Assembly: GCF_016811235.1 (NCBI RefSeq)
Contig: NZ_JAFBID010000041.1
Coordinates: 1-50,382, forward strand
Origin: Microvirga arabica
GTDB taxonomy: Bacteria; Pseudomonadota; Alphaproteobacteria; Rhizobiales; Beijerinckiaceae
Length of the DNA: 50,382 bases
Direction: 5' to 3'
The position numbers were made by a program, and so were the translations under genes. The notes under the pieces were generated by a model. It ran no database searches, was not told the origin of the DNA, and was given only the letters and a program-made list of their open reading frames with translations. This document shows, piece by piece, positions 27,642 to 35,714 of this stretch (position 1 is its first letter; the number at the start of each line of letters is the position of its first letter).

Positions 27642-28889
27642 ATGTCGATCAACTGGCTTGTGATTGTGCCGACGCCCAAAGGTGTGGATATTCCAACCTA
27701 TGGCAACTATGGGGGGCCGAACTACACTGACGGACGGGTGCTCCAGCCCGGCGAAGTGACTCCGCTCACCACGCCCCCCGTTGATGCCCTCGATGCGCTT
27801 TTCAGGGAGCATGACCGTGCCTATGGCGCGTCAGCTGACCCCTTGGTCTTGGCCCGAGCCGATCTCGCTCTGATCCGTGGGATTGCGGGTCTGACGGACG
27901 CCGAATTGTCCGATGAAGCCCATTTGTATGGTGGTGCGGCGCAACTGGCTTTCATTGATCAGATCAACAACAGGTGGGGGCACCCCGAGCTGTTCCAGCC
28001 TGGGGAGGAGGAGCTACTGGCGCAGGATGCCCTCCGCAACATTGAGCAGGGCAGGGTCACACCGGACGGCGGCGAGATTGCGGCGGTTCCCGAACGCTTG
28101 GACGACTTGCTGGATTATGCCTTCGGGGGCTCGACCAGCGTTCCTGCCGGGAGCAGCGATATTCTTGTAGACGACGTGTTCTATCTTGGTCGCAACCCTG
28201 ATGTTCGGGCGGCTGGTGTTGACCCGGACGATCACTATGCGGCGTATGGCTGGCAGGAGGGTCGCAACCCGAATGCCTTCTTCAACACCAATGCCTACCT
28301 GTCGGCCAACCAGGACGTGGATGCGGCCAACATCAACCCGCTCGACCACTACCACCAGAACGGCTGGAAGGAGGGGCGTGACGCGTCGGTGAGCTTCGAC
28401 ACCACCCTGTACCTGATCAACAACGCTGACGTGAAGGCCGCCGGCATCGATCCGCTCGAGCACTTCCTGGCCTATGGCCGCTTCGAGGGCCGGCAGGCGT
28501 ACACGGCCGTGGGGCAGGCCGTGCAGGGCACGTTTGATGCCGAGTACTACCTGTTGGCCAACCCGGATGTGGGGCTGGCGGATGTGGATGCGGCCTTCCA
28601 CTTCACCACCTATGGCTGGAAGGAAGGACGGGACCCCAACGCCTACTTCGACACCAGCGCGTACCTGGCGGCTTATGCCGATGTGGCGGCCGCCGGGGTG
28701 GACCCGCTCGAGCACTACAACACGCATGGCTGGAAGGAAGGGCGCGATCCGTCAGGGGCGTTCGACACCTCGAGCTACCTGGCCACCTATGCGGATGTGG
28801 CGCAGGCCAACATCAACCCGCTGGCGCACTACCTGAAGTTCGGCATCTACGAGGGACGCCAGGCATTCGGTGACAGCATCATCGGGTAA
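27642..28889 (+). CDS. Phospholipase A2-like protein with six C-terminal NPDV repeats
   Basis: 415 residues from the second ATG (27642). AGGAGG lies five bases before it but only two before the ATG at 27639. The N-terminal segment has YGNYGGPNYTDG (20-31), which looks like a glycine-rich calcium loop, and 25 residues on REHDRAYG, a His57-Asp58 dyad on a helix. This arrangement recalls the phospholipase A2-like fold of parvovirus VP1 and related bacterial domains (GP..DG, then HD.AY). The enzymatic call is an inference from two motifs. Residues ~177-415 are six tandem repeats of about 38 residues (the third 46), ending FGIYEGRQAFGDSIIG. No signal peptide. The DNA of the repeat part is nearly the same as in the next gene. 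Confidence 0.75.
   Translation: MSINWLVIVPTPKGVDIPTYGNYGGPNYTDGRVLQPGEVTPLTTPPVDALDALFREHDRAYGASADPLVLARADLALIRGIAGLTDAELSDEAHLYGGAAQLAFIDQINNRWGHPELFQPGEEELLAQDALRNIEQGRVTPDGGEIAAVPERLDDLLDYAFGGSTSVPAGSSDILVDDVFYLGRNPDVRAAGVDPDDHYAAYGWQEGRNPNAFFNTNAYLSANQDVDAANINPLDHYHQNGWKEGRDASVSFDTTLYLINNADVKAAGIDPLEHFLAYGRFEGRQAYTAVGQAVQGTFDAEYYLLANPDVGLADVDAAFHFTTYGWKEGRDPNAYFDTSAYLAAYADVAAAGVDPLEHYNTHGWKEGRDPSGAFDTSSYLATYADVAQANINPLAHYLKFGIYEGRQAFGDSIIG
28213..28889 (+). repeat. Repeat-array DNA, copy 1 of a 677-bp direct repeat
   Basis: This segment, coding for the six repeats of the phospholipase-like protein, matches 30570-31246 without indels at a constant offset of 2357 bases. By eye I count 25-30 mismatches, and the last ~145 bases (28744-28889) look identical. 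Such homogeneity between two genes with unrelated N-termini points to recent duplication or gene conversion of the repeat module. Confidence 0.9.
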
Positions 28890-28932
28890 AAACTCTTTGC
28901 AGCAAACAAGTTGACAGCAACCTTGAGCCAGC

Positions 28933-28965
28933 GGGCGACGGGCTCCCACCGGGAGTCCGTCGCCC
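28933..28965 (+). terminator. Strong hairpin terminator candidate after the phospholipase-like gene
   Basis: GGGCGACGGGCTCCC and GGGAGTCCGTCGCCC pair over 15 positions (one G-T wobble) around a 3-base loop, 44 bases after the stop, followed by AAGTTCATTT. Very stable; a factor-independent terminator with a weak T-tract is likely. Confidence 0.65.
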
Positions 28966-28990
28966 AAGTTCATTTATGGATCTGCAATCT

Positions 28991-29095
28991 ACAGCAACGC
29001 GCCCGACATTGGATAATGATTTGCGGCGGGAAATGATTCTGGAACAAAGAGATAGCGTTGGTGTGCTGGCTCTGTCAGAACCGCCATTGCTCTAG
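28991..29095. repeat. Dispersed intergenic repeat, copy 1
   Basis: About 105 bases that resemble 43538-43641 in the same orientation. Both start with ACAGCA-CGCGCC, share GGAT-ATGATT, and end with GTCAGAACCGCCA-TGCTCTAG. The reverse strand of each reads as a protein-like fragment (here ARAMAVLTEPAHQRYLFVPE), so it may be remains of a duplicated gene or small element. The remainder of 28890-29314 shows only the hairpin at 28933-28965. Confidence 0.6.
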
Positions 29096-29314
29096 CATGG
29101 ATGTGCAATCCAATGGGTATCAATAAAGCGAGCCCACACTCTGCCGGAAGTGCGCTGGCACCCTTATTGTAGGTGCAAAGTGTCATCCCGAGGTGGTGCT
29201 GATACCGAGTAGAGCTAACTCAAAATTTCTCCACAATGAAGGATAGAGCCACTTTTCTTTGGGTTCGGGAGCCATCCTTATGAGGGCAATCGTTCACGTC
29301 ACAGGAAACGTAAT

Positions 29315-31246
29315 ATGGCCCTTGTCATTAATGCCGCGCAATACGGCGCCAACCCGAATGATGCTTTCGACGATACTGCTGCTATCAACAATGCTCTCAA
29401 AGCAGCGCACGACGCTTATATGAGCAATCCATCGGCGGGACCAGTCACGGTATCCCTTCAGGCCGGTACCTTCATCGTCTCGGGAACGGCGGACAAGAGC
29501 GAGGGGGCCGTTTCGATGCTCACGGGTACGACGCTCCAAGGCGCGGGTATGGGGCAGACCGTCCTCAAGGTGGCTGACAGCTGGAGGGGCGACATTACGG
29601 GTGTGGTGCGCACACCATTTAACGAAGTCACGACGGATGTAGGCCTGTTTGATCTTACCATTGATGGCAACCGTGATCAGGTGACTCTCGGCAAGATTGA
29701 TGGATTCTATACCGGTGTGCGTCCTGGCAGCACGGAACAAGATGCGAATATCCACGTCGCCCGTGTCGAGATCATGGACTGCTCCGGATATGGCTTTGAT
29801 CCACACGAGCAAACTATTAATCTATTGATCGAGGACAGCGTCGCACACGGCAATGGGCTCGACGGCTTTGTGGCCGATTACATCGTCGATAGCATTTATC
29901 GGGGCAACATAGCCTATGGGAATGACCGCCATGGCTTCAATGTCACCACAACCACAACCAACTTTATTCTCGAGAATAACGAAGCCTACGGCAACGGCTC
30001 GGCAGGAATTGTTGTGCAACGTGGTTCGGAAAACATCCCTTGGCCGAACAACATTGACATCATCGGTGGCACCTATCACGACAATGTCCGCGAGGGTATT
30101 CTCCTGAACCTAGCTGACGATGTTACCATTACCGGTGCGACGATCTACGGCAATCTGCGGCAGGGTGTTCGGATTGAGGGCTCAACGGACACGGTTGTTC
30201 AGAACAGCCAGATCTTCAACAACTCGCAAGCGGGGGAAAGTGCCTACGATGAAATCAGCATCCGCTTGCGTGTCGATGCTGTGACGGGCCAAACCTACTA
30301 CTCAACCAACACTCAGATCCTGAACAACACGATCTACTCCAACGGAGCCATCAATGCCCGCTATGGCATTCGCGAGGAGCCGACAAACGATGACGCTGGT
30401 GCCACAGCAACATTCGTTTCGGGGAACAACATTTCTGGCATGAATTCAGGGACGATCTCGCTCCCGGGCGGCACTAACCCACCTAAGCCACCGGTTGAGC
30501 CATCTTCCGATGCGCAGGCGCTTGTGGATGACAGCTACTATCTTGCGCTTTATCCTGACGTGAAGGCGGCCGGTGTTGACCCGGACGATCACTATGCGAC
30601 GTTTGGCTGGCAGGAGGGCCGCAACCCGAATGCCTTCTTCAACACGAATGCCTACCTGTCGGCCAACCAGGACGTGGATGCGGCCAACATCAACCCGCTC
30701 GACCACTACCACCAGAACGGCTGGAAGGAGGGGCGTGACGCGTCGGTCTCCTTCGACACCACCCTGTACCTGGTCAACAACGCTGACGTGAGGAATGCCG
30801 GCATCGATCCGCTCGAGCACTTCCTCGCCTATGGCCGCTTCGAGGGCCGGCAGGCGTACACGGCGGTGGGGCAGGCCGTGCAGGGCACGTTTGATGCCGA
30901 GTACTACCTGCTGGCCAACCCGGATGTGGGGCTGGCGGATGTGGATGCGGCGTTCCACTTTGCCAACCATGGCTGGAAGGAGGGGCGGGACCCCAACGCC
31001 TACTTCGACACGAGTGCGTACCTGGCGGCTTATGCCGATGTGGCGGCCGCCGGGGTGGACCCGCTCGAGCACTACAACACCCACGGCTGGAAGGAAGGAC
31101 GCGATCCGTCAGGGGCGTTCGACACCTCGAGCTACCTGGCCACCTATGCGGATGTGGCGCAGGCCAACATCAACCCGCTGGCGCACTACCTGAAGTTCGG
31201 CATCTACGAGGGACGCCAGGCATTCGGTGACAGCATCATCGGGTAA
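29315..31246 (+). CDS. AlgE-type mannuronan C5-epimerase with C-terminal NPDV repeats
   Basis: 643 residues; AGGA lies eight bases before the ATG. Residues 1-~385 match the parallel beta-helix A-module of Azotobacter AlgE epimerases: GAGMGQTVLKV, DLTIDGNRD, SGYGFDPHEQTINL, NGLDGFVADY, NDRHGFNV, GIVVQRG. The catalytic set known from AlgE4 (Tyr149, Asp152, His154, Asp178) is present here as Tyr159, Asp162, His164 and Asp188, a constant offset of ten. It should convert D-mannuronate to L-guluronate in polymeric alginate. After a Pro-rich linker (~388-400), six 38-46-residue repeats replace the RTX R-modules of Azotobacter enzymes, ending FGIYEGRQAFGDSIIG. No signal peptide, so export by a type I-like route is likely. 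Lies near the PL7 lyase gene. Confidence 0.92.
   Translation: MALVINAAQYGANPNDAFDDTAAINNALKAAHDAYMSNPSAGPVTVSLQAGTFIVSGTADKSEGAVSMLTGTTLQGAGMGQTVLKVADSWRGDITGVVRTPFNEVTTDVGLFDLTIDGNRDQVTLGKIDGFYTGVRPGSTEQDANIHVARVEIMDCSGYGFDPHEQTINLLIEDSVAHGNGLDGFVADYIVDSIYRGNIAYGNDRHGFNVTTTTTNFILENNEAYGNGSAGIVVQRGSENIPWPNNIDIIGGTYHDNVREGILLNLADDVTITGATIYGNLRQGVRIEGSTDTVVQNSQIFNNSQAGESAYDEISIRLRVDAVTGQTYYSTNTQILNNTIYSNGAINARYGIREEPTNDDAGATATFVSGNNISGMNSGTISLPGGTNPPKPPVEPSSDAQALVDDSYYLALYPDVKAAGVDPDDHYATFGWQEGRNPNAFFNTNAYLSANQDVDAANINPLDHYHQNGWKEGRDASVSFDTTLYLVNNADVRNAGIDPLEHFLAYGRFEGRQAYTAVGQAVQGTFDAEYYLLANPDVGLADVDAAFHFANHGWKEGRDPNAYFDTSAYLAAYADVAAAGVDPLEHYNTHGWKEGRDPSGAFDTSSYLATYADVAQANINPLAHYLKFGIYEGRQAFGDSIIG
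30570..31246 (+). repeat. Repeat-array DNA, copy 2 of a 677-bp direct repeat
   Basis: Second copy of the module described at 28213-28889, here fused in frame to the epimerase A-module. Differences cluster at the first unit and around 30745-30800, while the final unit is identical in both genes. Confidence 0.9.
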
Positions 31247-31283
31247 GTCGCGAGGCTCTTGCTGAAAGCAATACCGTTATGCC

Positions 31284-31311
31284 GCCCGTCTTGCGCAAGC
31301 AAGGCGGGCGA
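31284..31311 (+). terminator. Terminator hairpin after the epimerase gene
   Basis: CGCCCGTCTTG and CAAGGCGGGCG pair over 11 positions (one wobble) around a 6-base loop, followed by ATTGTTTGAAT, 37 bases after the stop. A good candidate for a factor-independent terminator. Confidence 0.65.
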
Positions 31312-31704
31312 TTGTTTGAATCAAAGTATCTGAATTTTCCTGGCTTTCGCAGTCTTATCGGTTCGGATCCTGTCGCAACAGTGATGGGCATGTTCATGGA
31401 GGGAGGAAGCTGGCTAACGAGAGTTGAGAAGGCGAAGGCAAGGTTCTCGCCAAAGTCGTCGGAACATTTCGACACGTGTGCCGACAAGCCCGAGTCCGGC
31501 AGAATACGCAAAACTACGTAGACGACACGACGCATTGCACAGCGGCTTTCGTTTCTTGATAAAGCCACATTCTCAATTTAAGTAATAACATTGCGTGCAG
31601 GAGCTTCGGGCTCGGCTGGACAGCCTAGACCGTCTGGCCGAATTGCGTGCCGAGGCAGCACTGCTCATAAAACCTTAGCTTTTGTAGTCCTTGGGGCAGA
31701 CATC
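31312..31704. other. Intergenic region before the metalloprotease gene
   Basis: About 390 bases with no convincing gene. A 38-codon in-frame extension upstream of the protease start (from 31591) is not protein-like. Confidence 0.4.
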
Positions 31705-33501
31705 ATGGTAGCGGTCACGTCTTACAATCTGACGGGTAATCCGTACATCGACGGGCTCCTGGGCGATCGGAAATGGGCCACCACCAGCTTCACGTTCAGC
31801 TTTCCCACCAGTGGATCCTATTACGGGGCGAACTACGGCTCGGGTGAGAACGTCACCAATTTCGGCGCACTCAACGCGGCCCAGCAGACCACGATCCGCT
31901 CCGTGTTGAAGATGTACGCCTCGGTAGCCAATCTCAGCTTTACCGAGATCACTGAGACCGCAGCGCAACACGCGGATTTGCGCTTTGCCATGTCGGATAC
32001 CCCGAGCACGGCCTGGGCTTATTATCCGACGACCGCAGCTGAGGGTGGGGACGCGTGGTTTAACAAGTCCACCGGCTCCTACAGCAAGCCTTTTAAGGGC
32101 AACTACGCCTATCTGACGTTCGTACACGAGATCGGCCACGCACTCGGGCTGGAGCATCCGCACGAGAACGGTTTGCCGGCTGACCGGGACTCCCTGGAAT
32201 ACACGATCATGAGCTACCGCTCCTACGTGGGCGCAGCACTTGATGGCGGCTACATCAACGAAACCTGGGGCTATGCTCAGTCCCTGATGGCGCTCGACAT
32301 CGCGGCCCTGCAGCACCTGTATGGCGCCAATTATGCCACCAACGGCGGCAACACGGTCTATTCGTGGAGCGCCACCACCGGCGAGATGTTCATCAACGGC
32401 GTGGGGCAGGGCGCCCCGGGCGGCAACCGCATCCTGCAATCTGTCTGGGATGGGGGCGGCCAGGATACGTATGATTTCTCCAATTACTCCACAAATTTGA
32501 CCATTGATCTGAGCCCAGGTGCATGGAGCACGACGTCTAGCACGCAGTTGGCGAAGCTTCATTGGGATGGATCGAAGGTTGCGGCGGGGAACATCTCCAA
32601 CGCGTTGCTGTACCAGGGCAACACGGCCTCGCTTATTGAAAATGCCCGGGGCGGAGCAGGCAGCGACGTGATCAGCGGCAACCAGGCGAACAACACGCTG
32701 TTTGGCGGTGGCGGCGATGATCGTCTCTTCGGGGGCGGCGGCAACGACACACTGGACGGGGGAGCCGGGTGGGATACGGCCGTGTTCAGTGGGCTGCTCT
32801 CGCAATACAGCATCCAGCACCGGTCGGACGGCTCGATCGGTGTTGCGGACCTGAGATCCGTCGGATCAGACGGGACAGATATCCTCTGGAGCATTGAGGC
32901 CTTCCAGTTCAGCGACGGTCTATACGCCTCCTCTGAGATCGGCTCTCGGGTTGTACTGGCATCGAAGAACACATCAGTAGCCGCGTTGAAAACCACGTTC
33001 ACGGCTCAAGCGTATCTCGCGGCAAACTTGGACGTCGCTGCGGCGGGAATTGACCCGCTGGAGCACTTCGTTCGGTATGGCGCGGCCGAAGGACGCGCAG
33101 GGAGTGGGGTGAACCCCGTCCAAAGCGTGGGGCGGAGCATTACAAAAGGCTTCGATGCCGATTTCTACCTGATGACCAATCCGGACGTAGCAGCAGCTGG
33201 GATCAACCCGCTCGACCACTACAACAGCTTCGGATGGAAGGAGGGGCGGGATCCGAACGCTGATTTCGACACAAGTTACTATCTTACCCTTTATCGGGAT
33301 ATTGCTGCCGCCGGAATCAACCCGCTCGACCACTACTCGAGCTTTGGCTGGCGGGAAGGGCGTGATCCCTCGAGTCAATTTGACACAACCTCGTATCTGG
33401 CCGCCAATCCGGATGTCGCTGCAGCCGGTATCAACCCGCTGGACCACTTTCTCAGCAATGGCATCTATGAGGGACGAAGCGCGTGGGATGTTGTGGCCTA
33501 A
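31705..33501 (+). CDS. Serralysin-like M10 metalloprotease with RTX and NPDV repeats
   Basis: 598 residues from the ATG at 31705 (MVAVTSYNLTGNPYIDGLLG). Residues ~1-230 are a metzincin protease: zinc site HEIGHALGLEH (141-151), Met-turn YTIMSY (166-171), and the N-terminal GDRKW segment of the M10B/serralysin family. A linker of M10 C-terminal type follows (LMALDIAALQHLYGAN). Residues ~315-356 hold calcium-binding RTX nonapeptides (GGGGDDRLFGGGGNDTLDGG), the hallmark of type I secretion. From ~433 to the end come four NPDV-type repeats, the last closing with NGIYEGRSAWDVVA. So here RTX and the new repeat occur in one chain, which ties the repeat to type I export. No signal peptide. Last of the five clustered repeat genes. 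Confidence 0.92.
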   Translation: MVAVTSYNLTGNPYIDGLLGDRKWATTSFTFSFPTSGSYYGANYGSGENVTNFGALNAAQQTTIRSVLKMYASVANLSFTEITETAAQHADLRFAMSDTPSTAWAYYPTTAAEGGDAWFNKSTGSYSKPFKGNYAYLTFVHEIGHALGLEHPHENGLPADRDSLEYTIMSYRSYVGAALDGGYINETWGYAQSLMALDIAALQHLYGANYATNGGNTVYSWSATTGEMFINGVGQGAPGGNRILQSVWDGGGQDTYDFSNYSTNLTIDLSPGAWSTTSSTQLAKLHWDGSKVAAGNISNALLYQGNTASLIENARGGAGSDVISGNQANNTLFGGGGDDRLFGGGGNDTLDGGAGWDTAVFSGLLSQYSIQHRSDGSIGVADLRSVGSDGTDILWSIEAFQFSDGLYASSEIGSRVVLASKNTSVAALKTTFTAQAYLAANLDVAAAGIDPLEHFVRYGAAEGRAGSGVNPVQSVGRSITKGFDADFYLMTNPDVAAAGINPLDHYNSFGWKEGRDPNADFDTSYYLTLYRDIAAAGINPLDHYSSFGWREGRDPSSQFDTTSYLAANPDVAAAGINPLDHFLSNGIYEGRSAWDVVA

Positions 33502-34016
33502 GCCAAAGAGTTTAGGCGATATTCTAACAGCAGCCAGGATCAGGCGAATGCATTGGGCTGAGGGGACAGTGCAGTAGGGATTTGTGCCTCCGCAACCAAG
33601 CTGCCGCGGGGAGATTTTCAGACCGAAAGATCACAGACCAGGGCGCAGCGAAGTCATACGACGCGCGTGAGCGGTCCTGTTACAACTGCGTGCGACCGAA
33701 CATCCCACAGGCTTCGACACCGTGGGGGTGTTATCTGCTCGGCAGCCGCATTAAGCTGGTTAGAAAAGATGTCTCCTTTGTATTTCTAAGTTATTTCTGG
33801 CTATTCTTGTGTGTCCGAGAGCCAAGCTTGCGGCATTATTTTTGCTGATATTGAATATTTATTGCGATTTGGTTCAAAGACGCTGGCTTTATCAGGAATA
33901 ATGCTCCTCGCTGCTTCTATCGGTCTGACCCTGTGAACCTTGCCTCCTGTCATCAAATTTGATAGCTGCCAAACACGTTTCACGCAGACAACCTACGAAC
34001 AGCAGCGCAACACCCA
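33502..34016. other. Intergenic region upstream of the rml genes
   Basis: About 515 bases with no gene-like ORF. The part from 33760 to 33900 is AT-rich and is a natural place for the promoter of the rml operon. No hairpin with a T-run was seen after the protease stop. Confidence 0.4.
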
Positions 34017-35078
34017 ATGGCAAAGAGATATTTCGTTACAGGCGGGGCCGGCTTTATTGGTTCAGCTGTTGTCCGCCTGCTCATCAGCGACACGTCGCAC
34101 CAGGTGCTCGTCATTGATAAGCTCACGTATGCAGGCAATCTGGACTCGTTAAAACCCGTCGCAGCAAATCCGCGCTACAGTTTCGTGCAAGCCGATATTG
34201 CTGATGCTGAGCGCATGCGCACCCTCCTCGACGAGTATCAACCCGATGTCATCATGCATCTCGCTGCAGAGAGCCATGTTGATCGCTCGATCGATGGACC
34301 GGGAGAGTTCATCCAAACCAACGTGGTGGGCACATATACGCTGCTCCAAGCTGCTCTTGGCTATTGGCGCGGATTGTCCGCAGAGCGCCAAGCCTCATTC
34401 CGCTTTCATCATATCTCGACGGATGAGGTGTTTGGCACACTCGGAGAGGAGGGGTTCTTCCACGAGGAATATCCCTATCAGCCGAGCTCGCCTTACTCAG
34501 CCTCGAAAGCCGCCTCCGACCACTTCGTGCGGGCGTGGCATCACACCTATGGTCTGCCGACCCTGGTGACGAACTGCTCCAACAATTATGGACCCTATCA
34601 CTTTCCTGAAAAACTCATCCCGCTGATCATTCTCAATGCGCTTGAGGGCAAGCCACTTCCGGTCTACGGCAAGGGCGAGAACGTGCGCGATTGGCTCTTT
34701 GTCGACGATCATGCCCGGGCGCTGATCCAGGTTGTCGAGCATGGCCGCCCCGGCGAAACCTATGCCATTGGCGGGCATAATGAGCGTCGCAACATCGATG
34801 TGGTGCGCGCGATCTGCGCCTTAGTCGACGAACTGGCTCCCGATCAGGCGATCGGGCCGCGGGAAAACCTGATCACGTATGTGACCGATCGTCCAGGACA
34901 CGACCTGCGCTACGCGATTGATGCCTCGAAGATTGAGCGCGACCTCGGCTGGCGGCCCGAGGAAACCTTTGAAACCGGTCTCCGCAAGACCGTCGAATGG
35001 TATCTTACGCACCGTCAGTGGTGGGAGCGGGTGCGCACCGGCGTCTATCGCGGTGAGCGCCTTGGGGTTGCCGTTTAG
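34017..35078 (+). CDS. rmlB: dTDP-glucose 4,6-dehydratase
   Basis: 353 residues, extended SDR. NAD-binding TGGAGFIGS (8-16), catalytic HISTDEVFG segment with Thr/Asp/Glu, and YSASK with Tyr160 and Lys164. Other hallmarks: [12 protein letters not shown] and [18 protein letters not shown]. Converts dTDP-glucose to dTDP-4-keto-6-deoxyglucose, the branch point for rhamnose and amino-deoxy sugars. First gene of rmlBCDA; the ribosome-binding site is weak. The intermediate may also feed the DegT aminotransferase encoded at 43683-44837. Confidence 0.96.
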   Translation: MAKRYFVTGGAGFIGSAVVRLLISDTSHQVLVIDKLTYAGNLDSLKPVAANPRYSFVQADIADAERMRTLLDEYQPDVIMHLAAESHVDRSIDGPGEFIQTNVVGTYTLLQAALGYWRGLSAERQASFRFHHISTDEVFGTLGEEGFFHEEYPYQPSSPYSASKAASDHFVRAWHHTYGLPTLVTNCSNNYGPYHFPEKLIPLIILNALEGKPLPVYGKGENVRDWLFVDDHARALIQVVEHGRPGETYAIGGHNERRNIDVVRAICALVDELAPDQAIGPRENLITYVTDRPGHDLRYAIDASKIERDLGWRPEETFETGLRKTVEWYLTHRQWWERVRTGVYRGERLGVAV

Positions 35079-35142
35079 TCAAACGGAACAAGACTGCGGC
35101 AGCGGCTATGGTCGCTCCTAAGGCCGCCCTGCGGAGGACGAA

Positions 35143-35697
35143 TTGGAAGTCTATTCAACAGCCATCCCAGCCGTAAAGGTCGTAAAGTCTCCGCGCTTTG
35201 GTGATCACCGCGGCTTTTTCTCAGAAGTATACAACCTCGAGAAGTTCGCGCGAGCCGGCATCACTCTCAATTTCGTCCAAGATAACCACTCACTATCCGC
35301 GGAGTCTGGAACAGTGCGGGGGCTGCATTTTCAAAGCCACCCCTTCGCGCAGGACAAGCTTGTGCGGGTTGTCCGAGGCCGAATGATTGATGTGGCCGTT
35401 GATATTCGGCGCTCCTCGCCGACCTATGGGCAGCATGTCGCGGTCGAGCTGTCGGCCGAGAATGGTCTGCAACTGCTGGTCCCAGTCGGCTTTGCGCACG
35501 GATTCTGTACCCTGGAGCCGAATACGGAAGTCATCTACAAGGTCAGCGGCTACTATTCGGCGGTGGACGACCATGGCCTTGCGTGGGACGATCCGGCGCT
35601 TGGAATCGAATGGCCAGTTGCACCTGAATCCGCTGTCCTTTCCGACAAAGATCGTCGTCATCCGCGCTTGGCTGATCTGCCACAGTACTTTGACTAG
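35143..35697 (+). CDS. rmlC: dTDP-4-dehydrorhamnose 3,5-epimerase (TTG start)
   Basis: 184 residues. The start codon is TTG at 35143 with GGAGG six bases before it; no in-frame ATG exists in a suitable place. Cupin epimerase motifs: FGDHRGFFSEVYN, FVQDNHSLS, GTVRGLHFQ (catalytic His), VAVDIRRSSPTYG, and VPVGFAHGFCTL. Epimerises C3 and C5 of dTDP-4-keto-6-deoxyglucose. It follows rmlB by 64 bases and is followed by rmlD after 17 bases, in one operon. Confidence 0.95.
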   Translation: MEVYSTAIPAVKVVKSPRFGDHRGFFSEVYNLEKFARAGITLNFVQDNHSLSAESGTVRGLHFQSHPFAQDKLVRVVRGRMIDVAVDIRRSSPTYGQHVAVELSAENGLQLLVPVGFAHGFCTLEPNTEVIYKVSGYYSAVDDHGLAWDDPALGIEWPVAPESAVLSDKDRRHPRLADLPQYFD

Positions 35698-35714
35698 GCG
35701 ATCAGAGGCACAGC

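Noticed and set aside
28186..28836. Arg/Thr/Trp-rich plus-strand ORFs in the other frame of the repeat arrays
   Set aside because: They are periodic shadows produced by the repeat DNA itself; the main frame ends in a shared conserved C terminus.
24242..33501. A CRISPR-like or satellite array
   Set aside because: The periodicity (114 bp) is coding, in frame and without short identical repeats or spacers.
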